Assembly: GCF_003576525.1 (NCBI RefSeq)
Contig: NZ_QWUA01000005.1
Coordinates: forward strand, 91,638-155,637
Length of the DNA stretch: 64,000 bases
From: Rummeliibacillus sp. POC4
GTDB taxonomy: Bacteria; Bacillota; Bacilli; Bacillales_A; Planococcaceae
Direction of reading: 5' to 3'
Part shown: piece by piece, positions 39,124 to 47,939 of the stretch
Layout: each line of letters opens with the position of its first letter
Numbering within the stretch: position 1 is the first letter of the stretch
Made by a program: the position numbers and the translations under genes
The notes under the pieces: generated by a model
What the model was told of the DNA's origin: nothing
Seen by the model: only the letters and a program-made list of their open reading frames with translations
Database searches by the model: none

Positions 39124-39190
39124 CATAGAGGATAGGGGGATGGAAGTGTAATAATAAATTATTGGTGAAATAAATAGAATAATTTAGTAA

Positions 39191-39230
39191 AAAGAAAAAC
39201 CTTTCCAAACTTTGGAGAGGTTTTTCTTTT
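39191..39230 (-). terminator. Terminator of the fumarase gene
   Basis: aaagaaaaacctttcc pairs with ggagaggtttttcttt, on either side of aaacttt; on the minus strand it directly follows the fumarase stop codon. Confidence 0.8.
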
Positions 39231-39237
39231 ACTTATT

Positions 39238-40773
39238 TTAAAATACTCTTTCTGCATGCATAGCTAATTTTTCTAAAGAAGATTTTTGGACATCTGCGTG
39301 TAAAGAGTTTCCATGAGAATCCATTGTAACAACAGCAGTGAAGTCTTGGACACTAAGATGCCACATTGCCTCTGGTATACCAAACTCTATTAAATCTACT
39401 CCATCAACTGATTTAATACAATCGGCATAGTATTGCGCAGCTCCACCTATTGCATTTAAGTAAACCCCACCATGTTCTTCTAATACTTTTAGCGTTTTAG
39501 GTCCCATACCGCCTTTACCCATTACAGCTCGAATACCGAATTTCTTCATAATATCACCTTGATATGGTTCTTCACGAATGGAAGTAGTAGGACCAGCTGC
39601 TTTAACTGTCCAATTGCCATCTTCGTCTTTTGCCATTACGGGTCCGCAGTGATAAATAATTTGGCCATTTAGATCGACTGGGGCATCATGGCTTATTAAG
39701 TGATGATGAATTGCATCACGGCCAGTATACATACGACCTGAAATTTTGACGACATCACCGACATGCAGTGCACGTATTTGTTCTTCAGAAATAGGTGCAT
39801 GAAGTTCAATAATTTCTTTTTTTGGTTCTTCTTGCGTTGCTGCAACGGCATCATCGAAGGCTATTTTTTCTCCTTCTTGGTAATGCCATTTTCTAATTTC
39901 TCCTGTTTCTGCATCAATATCAATAGCCATTCGTCGGTATGCCCAACAGTTATAAGCTACTGATACAAAGAAAGAAGCTGGAATGCGGTTCATAACACCG
40001 ATTTTACAGCCTAGTAATGTTGCTTCACCACCAAAGCCCATTGTTCCAATACCTAACGTATTTGCTTTCTCTAATATGTAGGCTTCTAATTTTGCAAGGT
40101 CTGGATTTGGGTTAGTATCTTCCACGTGGCGGAATAATTGTTCTTTTGCTAAATCATATCCAGAAGAACGATCTCCTCCGATTCCAACACCGATGAACCC
40201 AGCAGAACATCCTTGGCCTTGTGCTTGATAAACAGAGTGAAGTATACATTTTCGGATACCATCCAAATCACGACCTGCACGTCCAAGTCCTTCAAGTTCA
40301 CATGGTAAACTGTATTGAATATTCTTGTTTTCACAGCCACCACCTTTAAGGATTAGTTTTACTTCTATATATTCTTTTTCCCATTGTTCAAATTTTATAA
40401 CAGGTACACCTGCACCTAAATTGTCGCCACTGTTTTTACCCGTTAAAGAATCTACCGAGTTAGGACGAAGTTTTGCATCCTTTGTAGCTTGAACGATAGC
40501 TTTTTTTATTACTTCTTTGATTTCAAGTTGGTTTACACCAACAGGAGTTTTAATCTTGAAAGTAGGAAGACCAGTATCTTGGCAAATAGGTGAAACTTGA
40601 TCATCTGCCATGAAGATATTATTTGCGATTGTATCTAAGCTCATCGCTGCACGAGTCCCAGCATTTTCTGCATCCTTCGCTTTTTTTATAGCACGACGAA
40701 CGTCTTTTGGTAAGTTAGTAGAAGTTTCGCTTACCAAATCGTAAATACTTTGTTCTAGTGTTTCTAGATTCAT
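39238..40773 (-). CDS. Class I fumarate hydratase
   Basis: This 511-residue iron-sulfur fumarase converts fumarate and malate in the TCA cycle. The N-terminal alpha part carries three cysteines for the 4Fe-4S cluster (ICQDTGLP, GGGCENK, GQGCSAGF), and the C-terminal beta part is fused in the same chain. Length is normal for single-chain FumA-type enzymes. Bacillus subtilis relies on class II CitG, so a class I enzyme marks this lineage. Such clusters are peroxide-sensitive. The PerR-controlled ATPase gene is the next gene downstream on the same strand. Confidence 0.93.
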   Translation of the reverse strand: MNLETLEQSIYDLVSETSTNLPKDVRRAIKKAKDAENAGTRAAMSLDTIANNIFMADDQVSPICQDTGLPTFKIKTPVGVNQLEIKEVIKKAIVQATKDAKLRPNSVDSLTGKNSGDNLGAGVPVIKFEQWEKEYIEVKLILKGGGCENKNIQYSLPCELEGLGRAGRDLDGIRKCILHSVYQAQGQGCSAGFIGVGIGGDRSSGYDLAKEQLFRHVEDTNPNPDLAKLEAYILEKANTLGIGTMGFGGEATLLGCKIGVMNRIPASFFVSVAYNCWAYRRMAIDIDAETGEIRKWHYQEGEKIAFDDAVAATQEEPKKEIIELHAPISEEQIRALHVGDVVKISGRMYTGRDAIHHHLISHDAPVDLNGQIIYHCGPVMAKDEDGNWTVKAAGPTTSIREEPYQGDIMKKFGIRAVMGKGGMGPKTLKVLEEHGGVYLNAIGGAAQYYADCIKSVDGVDLIEFGIPEAMWHLSVQDFTAVVTMDSHGNSLHADVQKSSLEKLAMHAERVF

Positions 40774-40844
40774 GGAAATAGCCCCCTCAAAAAGGTTATT
40801 TTTAAATTACACCTTATTATAACCTGTCCAAAGTATAAAAAAAA

Positions 40845-40862
40845 GAGCACAAAATTGTGCTC
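40845..40862 (-). terminator. Terminator between the SE1561-family gene and the fumarase gene
   Basis: GAGCAC/GTGCTC with loop aaaatt, extended on the minus strand by eight T. It ends the leftward SE1561-family transcript. Confidence 0.8.
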
Positions 40863-40910
40863 TTGTAGAAATTATATGAATAAATAAGAAGATTGTTAAA
40901 AATTTATTAA

Positions 40911-41099
40911 TTACATTTCAGGGCGGTTTTTAAATTGTTCCATTTTATCTTCTAAATCGTCCATCATGGCAATAAGGCGATCGATATCTTGTAAATCTGC
41001 AGTTTCTGGGTCAATAGCATCTAATACTTCAACAAAAATTTGTAGACGTTCTTTTAAATAATTGACTTGTTGTTCTTTATCCGTAATTGATTTGCTCAT
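40911..41099 (-). CDS. SE1561 family protein
   Basis: This 62-residue acidic, helical protein fits the short SE1561 family of staphylococci and bacilli (KEQQVNYLKERLQIFVEVLDAIDPE, then LQDIDRLIAMMDDLE in outline). The function is unknown. It is transcribed leftward from a start with an aggtgtt-type binding site and ends before a clear terminator. Confidence 0.75.
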   Translation of the reverse strand: MSKSITDKEQQVNYLKERLQIFVEVLDAIDPETADLQDIDRLIAMMDDLEDKMEQFKNRPEM

Positions 41100-41269
41100 C
41101 GTAACACCTCATTTCATCATCATCATCGTATACGATTTAATCAAATTTTTCAATTGGAAATTCGAAAAAATAGGCCAAAATGGGTATTTTATATTTCTGT
41201 AAGTTTAGAAAATTTACAAAATTAATGTAATATGTTAACATGATTTTAACCTAGAAGGAAGGAGGAGAA

Positions 41270-41353
41270 GTGAGTAATCACTTGAATGTCGGTTCTTTCG
41301 TAGGAAAATCCTCTTCCTTTTTAAGATGCCCATCAATGCAGCAACTCATGTAA
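41270..41353 (+). CDS. Putative 27-residue leader peptide
   Basis: GTG start with aaggaggag upstream; the peptide is MSNHLNVGSFVGKSSSFLRC followed by PSMQQLM. Its stop codon lies in a hairpin stem. No family is recognised. The strong binding site and the position before a terminator suggest a regulatory open frame rather than a functional protein. Confidence 0.45.
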   Translation: MSNHLNVGSFVGKSSSFLRCPSMQQLM

Positions 41354-41560
41354 AAAAAGTTGGCAATTTACATGAAGGGCGAAAAGAAAGTCTTCACTTC
41401 ATAATAATAAGGAAGGAGTATAAAAGGTTTTCGCTGTAAATGGGAACGGAATAGGAGCCTTAGAATAAGTAGTTTAAAGGAGGGAGTTAAACAGGTTCTC
41501 GGTCAAGGTTAGGCCGATAATGGGTTTAATGTAACAACATATGATAATAACAGATCGTTA

Positions 41561-41604
41561 AAAGACTCAGTGCACTTTGAATTTTTGTGGCTGAGTCTTT
41601 TTTT
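41561..41604 (+). terminator. Attenuator-like terminator upstream of the MFS gene
   Basis: Perfect 10-bp stem AAAGACTCAG (41561-41570) and CTGAGTCTTT (41591-41600) followed by T4. It lies about 100 bp before the transporter start, on the same strand. Confidence 0.85.
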
Positions 41605-41706
41605 GTGCTTTTCGGTAATTCACAGGTGGAATTAGATTATGATAAGATGTTACAAGTATTAAAATACATAATGAAAAAAGTAATTTTTACTAAAATGGAG
41701 GCAGAT

Positions 41707-42885
41707 GTGGAATTTAAGATTAGTTTTGAGCAAAAAAGGTTTTGGATTTTAGTTATGATTGTATCTATTTCGGGATTTTCACAAGGTATGTTGATGCCTT
41801 TAATTTCGGTTATCTTCGAAAAAGATGGTGTTTCATCATCCCTTAATGGATTAAACGCAACAGCACTTTATATTGGAACGCTACTAATATCACCGTTTAT
41901 TGAACAACCATTAAGAAAATTTGGGTATAAACCTATCATTTTAACAGGAGGAGCTGTTGTATTTTTTGCTTTAATGTTATTTCCATTATGGAAGCATGTG
42001 TTGTTTTGGTTTATTCTTCGCTTACTAATTGGGATAGGTGACCATTCACTTCACTATTCAACTCAAACGTGGATTACGAGTTCATCACCAGAGAATCGTC
42101 TAGGTAAAAATATTGCAATTTATGGATTGTCATTTGGAATAGGATTTGCTGTGGGCCCATTATTTGTTCCATTAACAGAAATCTCTGAAGCATTTCCATT
42201 TATCATTTCCTCAATGCTTTGTCTAGCAGCATGGTCACTTGTTTTCTTCCTAAAAAATGAAAGACCAGAACCAATACAAACTAAAAGTGTTGTGGATAAT
42301 ATCTTTAAACGATATGTTGTCACTTTAAAATTCGCTTGGGTAGCATGTTTGCCTTCGCTTTGTTATGGCTTTTTAGAGTCAACATTAAATTCATTGTTTC
42401 CTGTTTATGCATTAAGAAATCATTTTGAAGTTTCAATGGTTTCCTTTATCCTAGCGGCATTTTCAATCGGTGGAATCCTAACACAAATTCCACTTGGCAT
42501 ATTAGGAGATAAGATTGGACGAAGGAAAATTGTGTTAACTTCGTTGCTAGGTGGGGGAATAATTTTTGGATTAGGCAGCATTGTGGAATCATACCAATGG
42601 ATGGTTGCAATTTGCTTTGGGCTTGCAGGAATGTTCTGTGGATCATTGTTTTCATTGGGTATTTCCTATATGAGTGATATGACGCCAAGAGAGTTGCTAC
42701 CAACAGGAAATTTAATGTGTAGTATTTTCTTTAGTGTAGGGAGTTTAACAGGACCGCTTTTGGGAGGCCTATATTTGCAATATGTCCATCATTTTAGTTT
42801 CTTATTACTCGTATCAATTGGATTACTAATTGTATTTTTAATCAGTTGGTATTTTGGAAAGAGACCTACAAGTCAATTAGTATAA
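41707..42885 (+). CDS. MFS transporter, probable drug or metabolite efflux
   Basis: This protein of about 392 residues has twelve probable transmembrane helices. The loop motif GDKIGRRKIVLTS (after helix 8) and the N-terminal FSQGMLMPLISVIFEKDGVSSSLNGLNATALYIG fit the YcaD/YfkF-like branch of the major facilitator superfamily. GTG at 41707 is the best start because ggagg lies 5 bp upstream; the frame reaches back to 41587, but that part overlaps the leader terminator. The substrate is unknown. Expression is probably controlled by the attenuator-like leader. Confidence 0.82.
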   Translation: MEFKISFEQKRFWILVMIVSISGFSQGMLMPLISVIFEKDGVSSSLNGLNATALYIGTLLISPFIEQPLRKFGYKPIILTGGAVVFFALMLFPLWKHVLFWFILRLLIGIGDHSLHYSTQTWITSSSPENRLGKNIAIYGLSFGIGFAVGPLFVPLTEISEAFPFIISSMLCLAAWSLVFFLKNERPEPIQTKSVVDNIFKRYVVTLKFAWVACLPSLCYGFLESTLNSLFPVYALRNHFEVSMVSFILAAFSIGGILTQIPLGILGDKIGRRKIVLTSLLGGGIIFGLGSIVESYQWMVAICFGLAGMFCGSLFSLGISYMSDMTPRELLPTGNLMCSIFFSVGSLTGPLLGGLYLQYVHHFSFLLLVSIGLLIVFLISWYFGKRPTSQLV

Positions 42886-42887
42886 AA

Positions 42888-42927
42888 AGAGTCCTAGCTG
42901 TTTTATGATAGCTAGGACCCTTTGTTT
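42888..42927. terminator. Convergent terminator between the MFS gene and rlmCD
   Basis: GTCCTAGCT (42891-42899) pairs with AGCTAGGAC (42910-42918), followed by ccctttgtttttt. Confidence 0.75.
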
Positions 42928-42948
42928 TTTATAAGGTAACCATTATTC

Positions 42949-44322
42949 TTATTTTAAAGTTAATAATGATACTGATTCAACGTGTGCTGTTTGGGGGAAC
43001 ATATCCATCGGTTGAATATATTCTACATGGTAAATCTTAGTTAGTTCTTGCAAATCTTTTGCTAATGTAGATGGGTTACAAGAAGTGTATACAACTCTTT
43101 TAGGTTTTACAGTTAAAATTGTTTTAATAAGACTAGCAGCCAAGCCTGTACGAGGTGGGTCAACTGTTAATACATCTGGTACAAAGCCTTCTTTTTGCCA
43201 AGTGTCTAACCATTTTTCTGCAGTACCAGTTACATACTTGGTATGTGTAAATCCATGCTTTTTAGCATTTTCTTTTGCATCATGAATACTTTCAGGAATG
43301 ATATCCATACCACGAACTTCTTTGGCGTCATTTGCAAGCCATAATCCAATTGTTCCAACACCACAATATGCATCTACGACAGTTTCTTTTCCTGTTAGAG
43401 CAGCAGCTTTTTTGATTTGATTGTAAAGGTGTACAGTCTGCTGTGGATTTAACTGGAAGAATGCACGCGCTGATAGATCAAACGCTAATTCTCCAAGTTC
43501 CTCATGAATTGTTTCCTTACCATTAAGAACAATAGATTGATCTCCAAAAATTAAAGAAGTCTTATCTTGATTAATATTTTGTACGATAGAGACAATGGCA
43601 TGGTCAATTTTTTTCAACTTTTCTACGAGTAGTTCTTTTTTGGGAAAGCTTTTACGTGTTGTAATAATGACAAGTTGAATTTCTCCAGTTTGTATACCAA
43701 CACGTACAACAATTGTTCGAATGATTCCTTTCAAAGAATGACCATCGTAAACAGGAATGTTCAAGTCATCGATTACTTTTTTTGCTGCATTTGTTATTTT
43801 TGTCGTCATAGGATGTTGGACAAGACATTCTTCAATATTCAATAGTTTATGGCTATTTTCAGAATAGAGACCAGCAAGTATTTGTTTGCCAGGTTTTCGA
43901 ACTTGAAATTGACTCTTATTTCGATATTGCCATGGATTTTCCATACCAATTGTTTGGCGAATTTGAATGTTTTTCGCTGCTGATTTTACATATTTATGGA
44001 GGGCTTGTACAATTACATCTCGTTTAGCAGCAAGTTGATATGGATATTTCATATGTTGTAACTGACAGCCCCCACATTTTTCGTAAATTCGGCATGGTGG
44101 AATTTGACGAGCCTTCGCTTTTTTATGGATCTTTATAATTTTTGCTTCTGCGAAATTACGATTAATCTTTGTTAGCTCAGCATAAATGTCTTCTCCTGGA
44201 AGTGCTCCTTTTACGAATACGACATTTCGTTTATAGTAGCCTATTCCTTCGCCGTTAATGCCAAGCTTTTTTATAGTAAGGGGGATTTTTTGCCCCAATG
44301 TCATTGTAGGTTGTTGTTGCAA
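42949..44322 (-). CDS. rlmCD: 23S rRNA (uracil-C5)-methyltransferase, RlmCD-like
   Basis: This 457-residue enzyme has an N-terminal TRAM domain, an iron-sulfur site (CRIYEKCGGCQLQH), a SAM-binding region (VVDAYCGVGTIGLWLA), and the catalytic Cys in VVYTSCNPSTL with VDPPRTGL before it. B. subtilis RlmCD makes m5U747 and m5U1939 in 23S rRNA with one protein; two paralogues (YefA, YfjO) exist there, and the neighbouring pdaA favours the YfjO position. So the exact modified site is not certain. The start is TTG at 44322 with aagga 10 bp before it. Confidence 0.88.
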   Translation of the reverse strand: MQQQPTMTLGQKIPLTIKKLGINGEGIGYYKRNVVFVKGALPGEDIYAELTKINRNFAEAKIIKIHKKAKARQIPPCRIYEKCGGCQLQHMKYPYQLAAKRDVIVQALHKYVKSAAKNIQIRQTIGMENPWQYRNKSQFQVRKPGKQILAGLYSENSHKLLNIEECLVQHPMTTKITNAAKKVIDDLNIPVYDGHSLKGIIRTIVVRVGIQTGEIQLVIITTRKSFPKKELLVEKLKKIDHAIVSIVQNINQDKTSLIFGDQSIVLNGKETIHEELGELAFDLSARAFFQLNPQQTVHLYNQIKKAAALTGKETVVDAYCGVGTIGLWLANDAKEVRGMDIIPESIHDAKENAKKHGFTHTKYVTGTAEKWLDTWQKEGFVPDVLTVDPPRTGLAASLIKTILTVKPKRVVYTSCNPSTLAKDLQELTKIYHVEYIQPMDMFPQTAHVESVSLLTLK

Positions 44323-44386
44323 AACTTACACGTCCTTTTTCACTTCATCTTATCATTATAGCGAACGGTTCCGTGTAAGGAAAGAA

Positions 44387-45196
44387 TCAGCCAATCTTTT
44401 TGTTATCAACGAAGAAAGGTACTGCGTTGATAAGGTTGTTAATGGAGTCAAAGCGATAGCCTTTTTTCTCAGCATCTTTGATAAACTTTGGCAGTGCTTC
44501 AGCGTTATCAGGAGAAACTGTGTGCATTAGAATAATAGCTCCAGGATGCATTTGGGACATTAAATTATTATAAGCATATTCCCAACCTTGTGGTTTGTCT
44601 TTTAGCCAATCTTTAAATGCAACAGACCAGAAAATATGGCGATAGCCTGCTTCTTGACCAACTCTTAATAAATCTTCGCTAAATACACCTTCTGGAGGTC
44701 TAGCATAAACTGTTCTTTCTACATCTGTAATTTCAGCCAACTTTTTGTCGAATCTTTGCCATTCATCAATCATTTGTTGTTCTGTTAGTCTAGCCATATT
44801 CGGGTGCTTATCTGAATGGTTTCCAATTTCATGACCTTCATTTACCATACGTTTTACTAAAGGAGTTGCACTAGTTAAATAGTGACCAGTTAAGAAAAAC
44901 GTTGCTTGGATATTCTCCTTTTTCAATGTATTTAAAATGGATTCGGTATAGCCATTTTCGTAACCACAGTCGAATGTCAGATACATAACTTTATCATCGT
45001 TTTTACCTTTATAAACTGCTCCGTATTTTTCTAGCATTTTGTCAAAAGTTGCGCCGGCCTCTGGAGGCACTTCATTTTGAGCCTTTTTAAATCCCCAACT
45101 AAATTGTTGAGCGGAAGCAGTGAATGGGTTTGCAATAATACCAGTGATGATAATTGACATTGCGATTATAATACCTGTAGCATGTTGTTTTATCAT
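44387..45196 (-). CDS. pdaA: Polysaccharide deacetylase PdaA, spore cortex muramic delta-lactam synthesis
   Basis: This 269-residue exported enzyme has a signal peptide ending near ASAQQ (residue 29). The NodB domain has TFDCGYENG (general base Asp and metal Asp), the metal histidines in HEIGNHSDKHPNM, RPPEG, and LMHTVS near the end. PdaA removes the N-acetyl group of muramic acid so that the delta-lactam of cortex peptidoglycan can form, which is needed for germination. The B. subtilis counterpart (YfjS) also lies near yfjO. It fits a sporulation-specific gene. The stop region is close to rlmCD. Confidence 0.9.
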   Translation of the reverse strand: MIKQHATGIIIAMSIIITGIIANPFTASAQQFSWGFKKAQNEVPPEAGATFDKMLEKYGAVYKGKNDDKVMYLTFDCGYENGYTESILNTLKKENIQATFFLTGHYLTSATPLVKRMVNEGHEIGNHSDKHPNMARLTEQQMIDEWQRFDKKLAEITDVERTVYARPPEGVFSEDLLRVGQEAGYRHIFWSVAFKDWLKDKPQGWEYAYNNLMSQMHPGAIILMHTVSPDNAEALPKFIKDAEKKGYRFDSINNLINAVPFFVDNKKIG

Positions 45197-45252
45197 TTTA
45201 AACCCAACCTTTCTTTTTTTGATAGGTTGCGTTGTTTTTATGGATTTATGCG

Positions 45253-46149
45253 TTATAACAAATTTTCTAACGCGTATTTAAGAGTAGGGTATTTAAATTG
45301 ATAGTTAGCCTTTAGCAAAGAGCTTGGATGTACATTCTGACCTTCTAGTACTAGTTGACTCTTTTCTCCTAGAGCTAATTTCATCAAAATAGAAGGAACA
45401 GGAAACCAATGTGGCCTATGTAATACCTCTCCTATGGTTTTGCCGAATTCCTTCATAGTTACTGGATTTGGAGATGTGAAGTTTACAATCCCGTTAATAT
45501 TCTCTTGATTGATGGAAAAAATGATTGCTTCAACAACATCCTCCAAGTGAATCCAGGACACCCATTGAGTCCCTGTCCCTACTGTCCCTCCAATGTAAAG
45601 CTTATAAGGCATGACCATCATTGGAAGTGCCCCTCCATTTTTTCCTAAGATTACACCAAAACGAGTTAAGACGACACGAACACCCAAATCTTCAGCCCTT
45701 TTTGCTGTATCTTCCCAATCTCGAACTGTATTTGCAAGAAAATCATGCGCTGTTTCTGTTGAAGTTTCTGTATATTTCGATTTGTTAGAAGAAGGGTAAA
45801 TACCGATAGCGCTTGCATTTATTAAAACTTCTGGAGGAGTTTTGAGAGCTTTTATAATTCTTAGAACTTCCTTTGTCGCTGTTATACGACTTGAATAGAT
45901 CTCCTCTTTAAGTGTTTTTGACCATCTTCCATTATTCAATGATGTACCAGCCAAGTTGATGATTGCGTTAATTCCTTCCAAATGCTTTTCTGGGAACGAT
46001 TTGTCGGATAGCCATTGAATATAGTGAACCCCATTGGAAAAGTGACTTTGATTTCGAGTCAAAACAAAGATCTCAGCCCCGGCTAATTGTAATTGTTGGA
46101 CTAACTGTTTTCCTACTAGTCCTGTACCACCTGTTATAGCTATTTTCAT
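45253..46149 (-). CDS. yfhF: TIGR01777 family SDR epimerase (YfhF-like)
   Basis: This 298-residue NAD(P)-binding protein of the extended short-chain dehydrogenase type has GGTGLVGKQL at the N-terminus, NLAGTSLNNGRWS, and the C-terminal DUF1731 part with FPVPSILMKLALGE...VLEGQNVHPSSLLKANYQFKYPTL (outline). These are diagnostic of the TIGR01777 family. The substrate is unknown. It is divergent from recX, as in B. subtilis. Ribosome binding site aaagaggtg precedes the ATG. Confidence 0.9.
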   Translation of the reverse strand: MKIAITGGTGLVGKQLVQQLQLAGAEIFVLTRNQSHFSNGVHYIQWLSDKSFPEKHLEGINAIINLAGTSLNNGRWSKTLKEEIYSSRITATKEVLRIIKALKTPPEVLINASAIGIYPSSNKSKYTETSTETAHDFLANTVRDWEDTAKRAEDLGVRVVLTRFGVILGKNGGALPMMVMPYKLYIGGTVGTGTQWVSWIHLEDVVEAIIFSINQENINGIVNFTSPNPVTMKEFGKTIGEVLHRPHWFPVPSILMKLALGEKSQLVLEGQNVHPSSLLKANYQFKYPTLKYALENLL

Positions 46150-46237
46150 AACAACACCTCTTTATATACTATTGGAGTACTTTACATGATGTTATAATCG
46201 AAAAGTTGTATACTAAGCTTATCAAAGGAGGAATTAG

Positions 46238-47056
46238 ATGTCTCGAGTAATTACCAAAATTAGCCGTCAAAAACGTAATCAGGAACGATATAATATATAT
46301 CTAAATGAAGAATATGCTTTTAGTGTAGATGAGGCTATTTTAATACAATTTAGTCTTACAAAAGGTAAAGTTTTAGACGATTTAACGGTAGATGAAATTG
46401 CCTTTGATGATGAAATTCAAAGAGCATTCAATCGAGCGCTATCCTATTTGAGTTATCAAATGCGTAGTGAACATGAGGTACATGAAAAGTTAAAGGGTTT
46501 AGAATTCGGCGAAGCGGTGATTCAAGAAGCGCTTCAAAAGTTAAAAAAGCTTGGATTTCTAAATGATGAAAGTTATTCAAAAGCTTTGTTAGAAACGAAA
46601 AAGAAAACAGCGAAAAAAGGTCCTAGAGCTATACAGAAGGATTTAGAGAAAAAGGGTATCGATAAAAACCTCCAACAAAAAGTGTTACATTCGTTTTCAG
46701 AAGAGGAACAACTAGAATTAGCTATTCAGTTAGCTGAAAAAGCTGTCCGTAATGAGCGACGAAAAACGCCTAGTCAGATGAAACAAAAGGTTCAAGAAAT
46801 TTTGACGCGAAAGGGCTATACTTTTTCAATTGTTGAACAAGTTCTAGACAAAATAGAATTATCAAAGAATGATGATGAATGGACTGAAATGATTCAACAA
46901 CAAGGAGATAAAGTTTGGCGTAAGTATGCGCATAAATACGTTGATTATGAATTGAAGATGCGTGTTAAACAAGCCCTTTATCAAAAGGGATTTCCAATCG
47001 AGAAAATTGAAATTTATATAGAACAAAAGGAGCAAGAAAATGGACAAGAAATTTAG
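46238..47056 (+). CDS. recX: Recombination regulator RecX
   Basis: This 272-residue regulator binds RecA filaments and limits their activity. The tandem three-helix RecX repeats are visible: ALSYLSYQMRSEHEVHEKLKG, LKKLGFLNDESYSKALLETKKKTAKKGPRAIQKDLEKKGID, and a later LTRKGYTFSIVEQVLDKI (outline). The long form is normal for Bacilli. The start has aaaggagg at 7 bp. The last 17 bases overlap yfhH, giving a recX-yfhH-yfhJ operon. Confidence 0.92.
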   Translation: MSRVITKISRQKRNQERYNIYLNEEYAFSVDEAILIQFSLTKGKVLDDLTVDEIAFDDEIQRAFNRALSYLSYQMRSEHEVHEKLKGLEFGEAVIQEALQKLKKLGFLNDESYSKALLETKKKTAKKGPRAIQKDLEKKGIDKNLQQKVLHSFSEEEQLELAIQLAEKAVRNERRKTPSQMKQKVQEILTRKGYTFSIVEQVLDKIELSKNDDEWTEMIQQQGDKVWRKYAHKYVDYELKMRVKQALYQKGFPIEKIEIYIEQKEQENGQEI

Positions 47057-47366
47057 CGAAATGACACCAACTGAACTACGAGAAACAATCGCAACATTAA
47101 AAGAAAAAGCACGTAAAGCTGAACAACTCGGTGTTTTAAACGAATTTGCAGTTTATGAACGAAAAGCAATATTGGCGCAAGCGTTCTTATTAAATCCAGA
47201 TGATTTCAAACCGGGTGAAATATACAGAATCGAAAGTGATCCAGGAATGTTCTTCCAAGTAGATTACTTAAAAGGTGTATATGCTTGGGGTTATCGTTTA
47301 GGCGGGGATCATTATGAAGAGGCTTTACCAATTTCAATGTTAACTCCGATCAAGGAGGCATTTTAG
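47040..47366 (+). CDS. yfhH: YfhH family protein (DUF1811)
   Basis: This 108-residue soluble protein has the YfhH family pattern: FSEMTPTELRETIATLKEKARKAEQLG, then LAQAFLLNPDDFKPGEIYRI and a small beta domain ending FQVDYLKGVYAWGYRLG (in outline). The function is unknown. Its ribosome binding site, aaaaggagc, lies inside recX, and its stop codon overlaps the GTG of the next gene by one base, so translation is coupled through the operon. Confidence 0.9.
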   Translation: MDKKFSEMTPTELRETIATLKEKARKAEQLGVLNEFAVYERKAILAQAFLLNPDDFKPGEIYRIESDPGMFFQVDYLKGVYAWGYRLGGDHYEEALPISMLTPIKEAF

Positions 47367-47623
47367 TGGAACAAAAGATTAACGAATTAGTTTCTAAATT
47401 ATGTGCTAAAAATCCAGCAGTTTCTGAAGAAAAAGCACGAGTTTGGATAGAACTTCTTTGGTCAGATTTTGAATCTACTTATGCTAAAGCTGGGTATCAA
47501 TATCGGGGTGCTGAAATGACCGAGAAAATTATTTTACAATGGATTGAAAGTTACGGCGAACAGTTGCATGAATTTGCAGGTCGTAATCCCAAATATGCAC
47601 ATTTGTTAGATGAAGTAGATTAA
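47366..47623 (+). CDS. yfhJ: YfhJ family protein
   Basis: This 85-residue protein starts at GTG 47366 with caaggagg upstream. The VWIELLWSDFESTYAKAGYQY segment matches the YfhJ (WVELL) family of bacilli. The function is unknown. It is the last gene of recX-yfhH-yfhJ and is followed at once by a terminator and then the 125-bp repeats. Confidence 0.87.
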   Translation: MEQKINELVSKLCAKNPAVSEEKARVWIELLWSDFESTYAKAGYQYRGAEMTEKIILQWIESYGEQLHEFAGRNPKYAHLLDEVD

Positions 47624-47625
47624 AA

Positions 47626-47657
47626 AATGACCGTTCCAGATTTGGAGCGGTCATTGT
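47626..47657 (+). terminator. Terminator of the recX operon
   Basis: aatgaccgttcc (47626-47637) pairs with ggagcggtcatt (47644-47655); a short T-rich run follows. Confidence 0.75.
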
Positions 47658-47663
47658 ATTTGT

Positions 47664-47936
47664 TGAACGAGCGCATTCAGCATTTAAAAATATCCAGCAT
47701 CATGCGCAAGCCCCTCGAGATGTTTCAGTCCTTTGGTCGAAAGTGGGAAAGATACTTTCGAGTCAGGCCTTCCAACGCTATTCGGGGCTGAACGAGCGCA
47801 TTCAGCATTTAAAGATATCCAGCATCATGCGCAAGCCCCTCGAGACGTTTCAGTCCCTTTGTCGAAAGCTGAAGAGATGCTTTCGAGCCGGGCCTTCCAA
47901 CGCTTTTCGGGGCTAAACAAGCGCATTCAGCATTTA
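47664..47936. repeat. Tandem 125-bp repeat, 2.2 copies
   Basis: Copies begin at 47664, 47789 and (partial) 47914, exactly 125 bp apart, and differ at roughly a dozen positions between the first two. Each begins tgaacgagcgcattcagcat and ends near cgctttcggggc. The unit is clearly richer in G+C than flanking DNA. As 125 is not a multiple of three, open frames through it change between copies, so coding is unlikely. It lies between the recX operon and convergent yfhP. Confidence 0.92.
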
Positions 47937-47939
47937 GGT

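Larger units (their letters stand above)
41240..41604 (+). promoter_or_regulatory. Long structured leader with leader peptide and terminator before an MFS transporter gene
   Basis: About 450 bp without a large gene precede the transporter start. Inside are a 27-codon peptide with a strong ribosome binding site (41270-41353) and a hairpin around its start codon (AAGTGA-GTAA-TCACTT, 41268-41283). A second hairpin covers its stop codon (CATGTAAA 41347-41354 with TTTACATG 41367-41374). There are two more purine-rich Shine-Dalgarno-like runs (41411, 41476), a hairpin TCGGTC/GGCCGA near 41500-41517, and an intrinsic terminator. TCACTTC at 41394-41400 could pair with GAAGTGA at 41267-41273 instead of the first hairpin. 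This looks like an attenuator. I know of no riboswitch class that fits. Confidence 0.6.

Noticed and set aside
41240..41604. T-box, SAM, purine, M-box, c-di-GMP, guanidine or yybP-ykoY riboswitch
   Set aside because: None of the conserved core motifs of these classes was found in the leader; the peptide-coding attenuator reading fits better.
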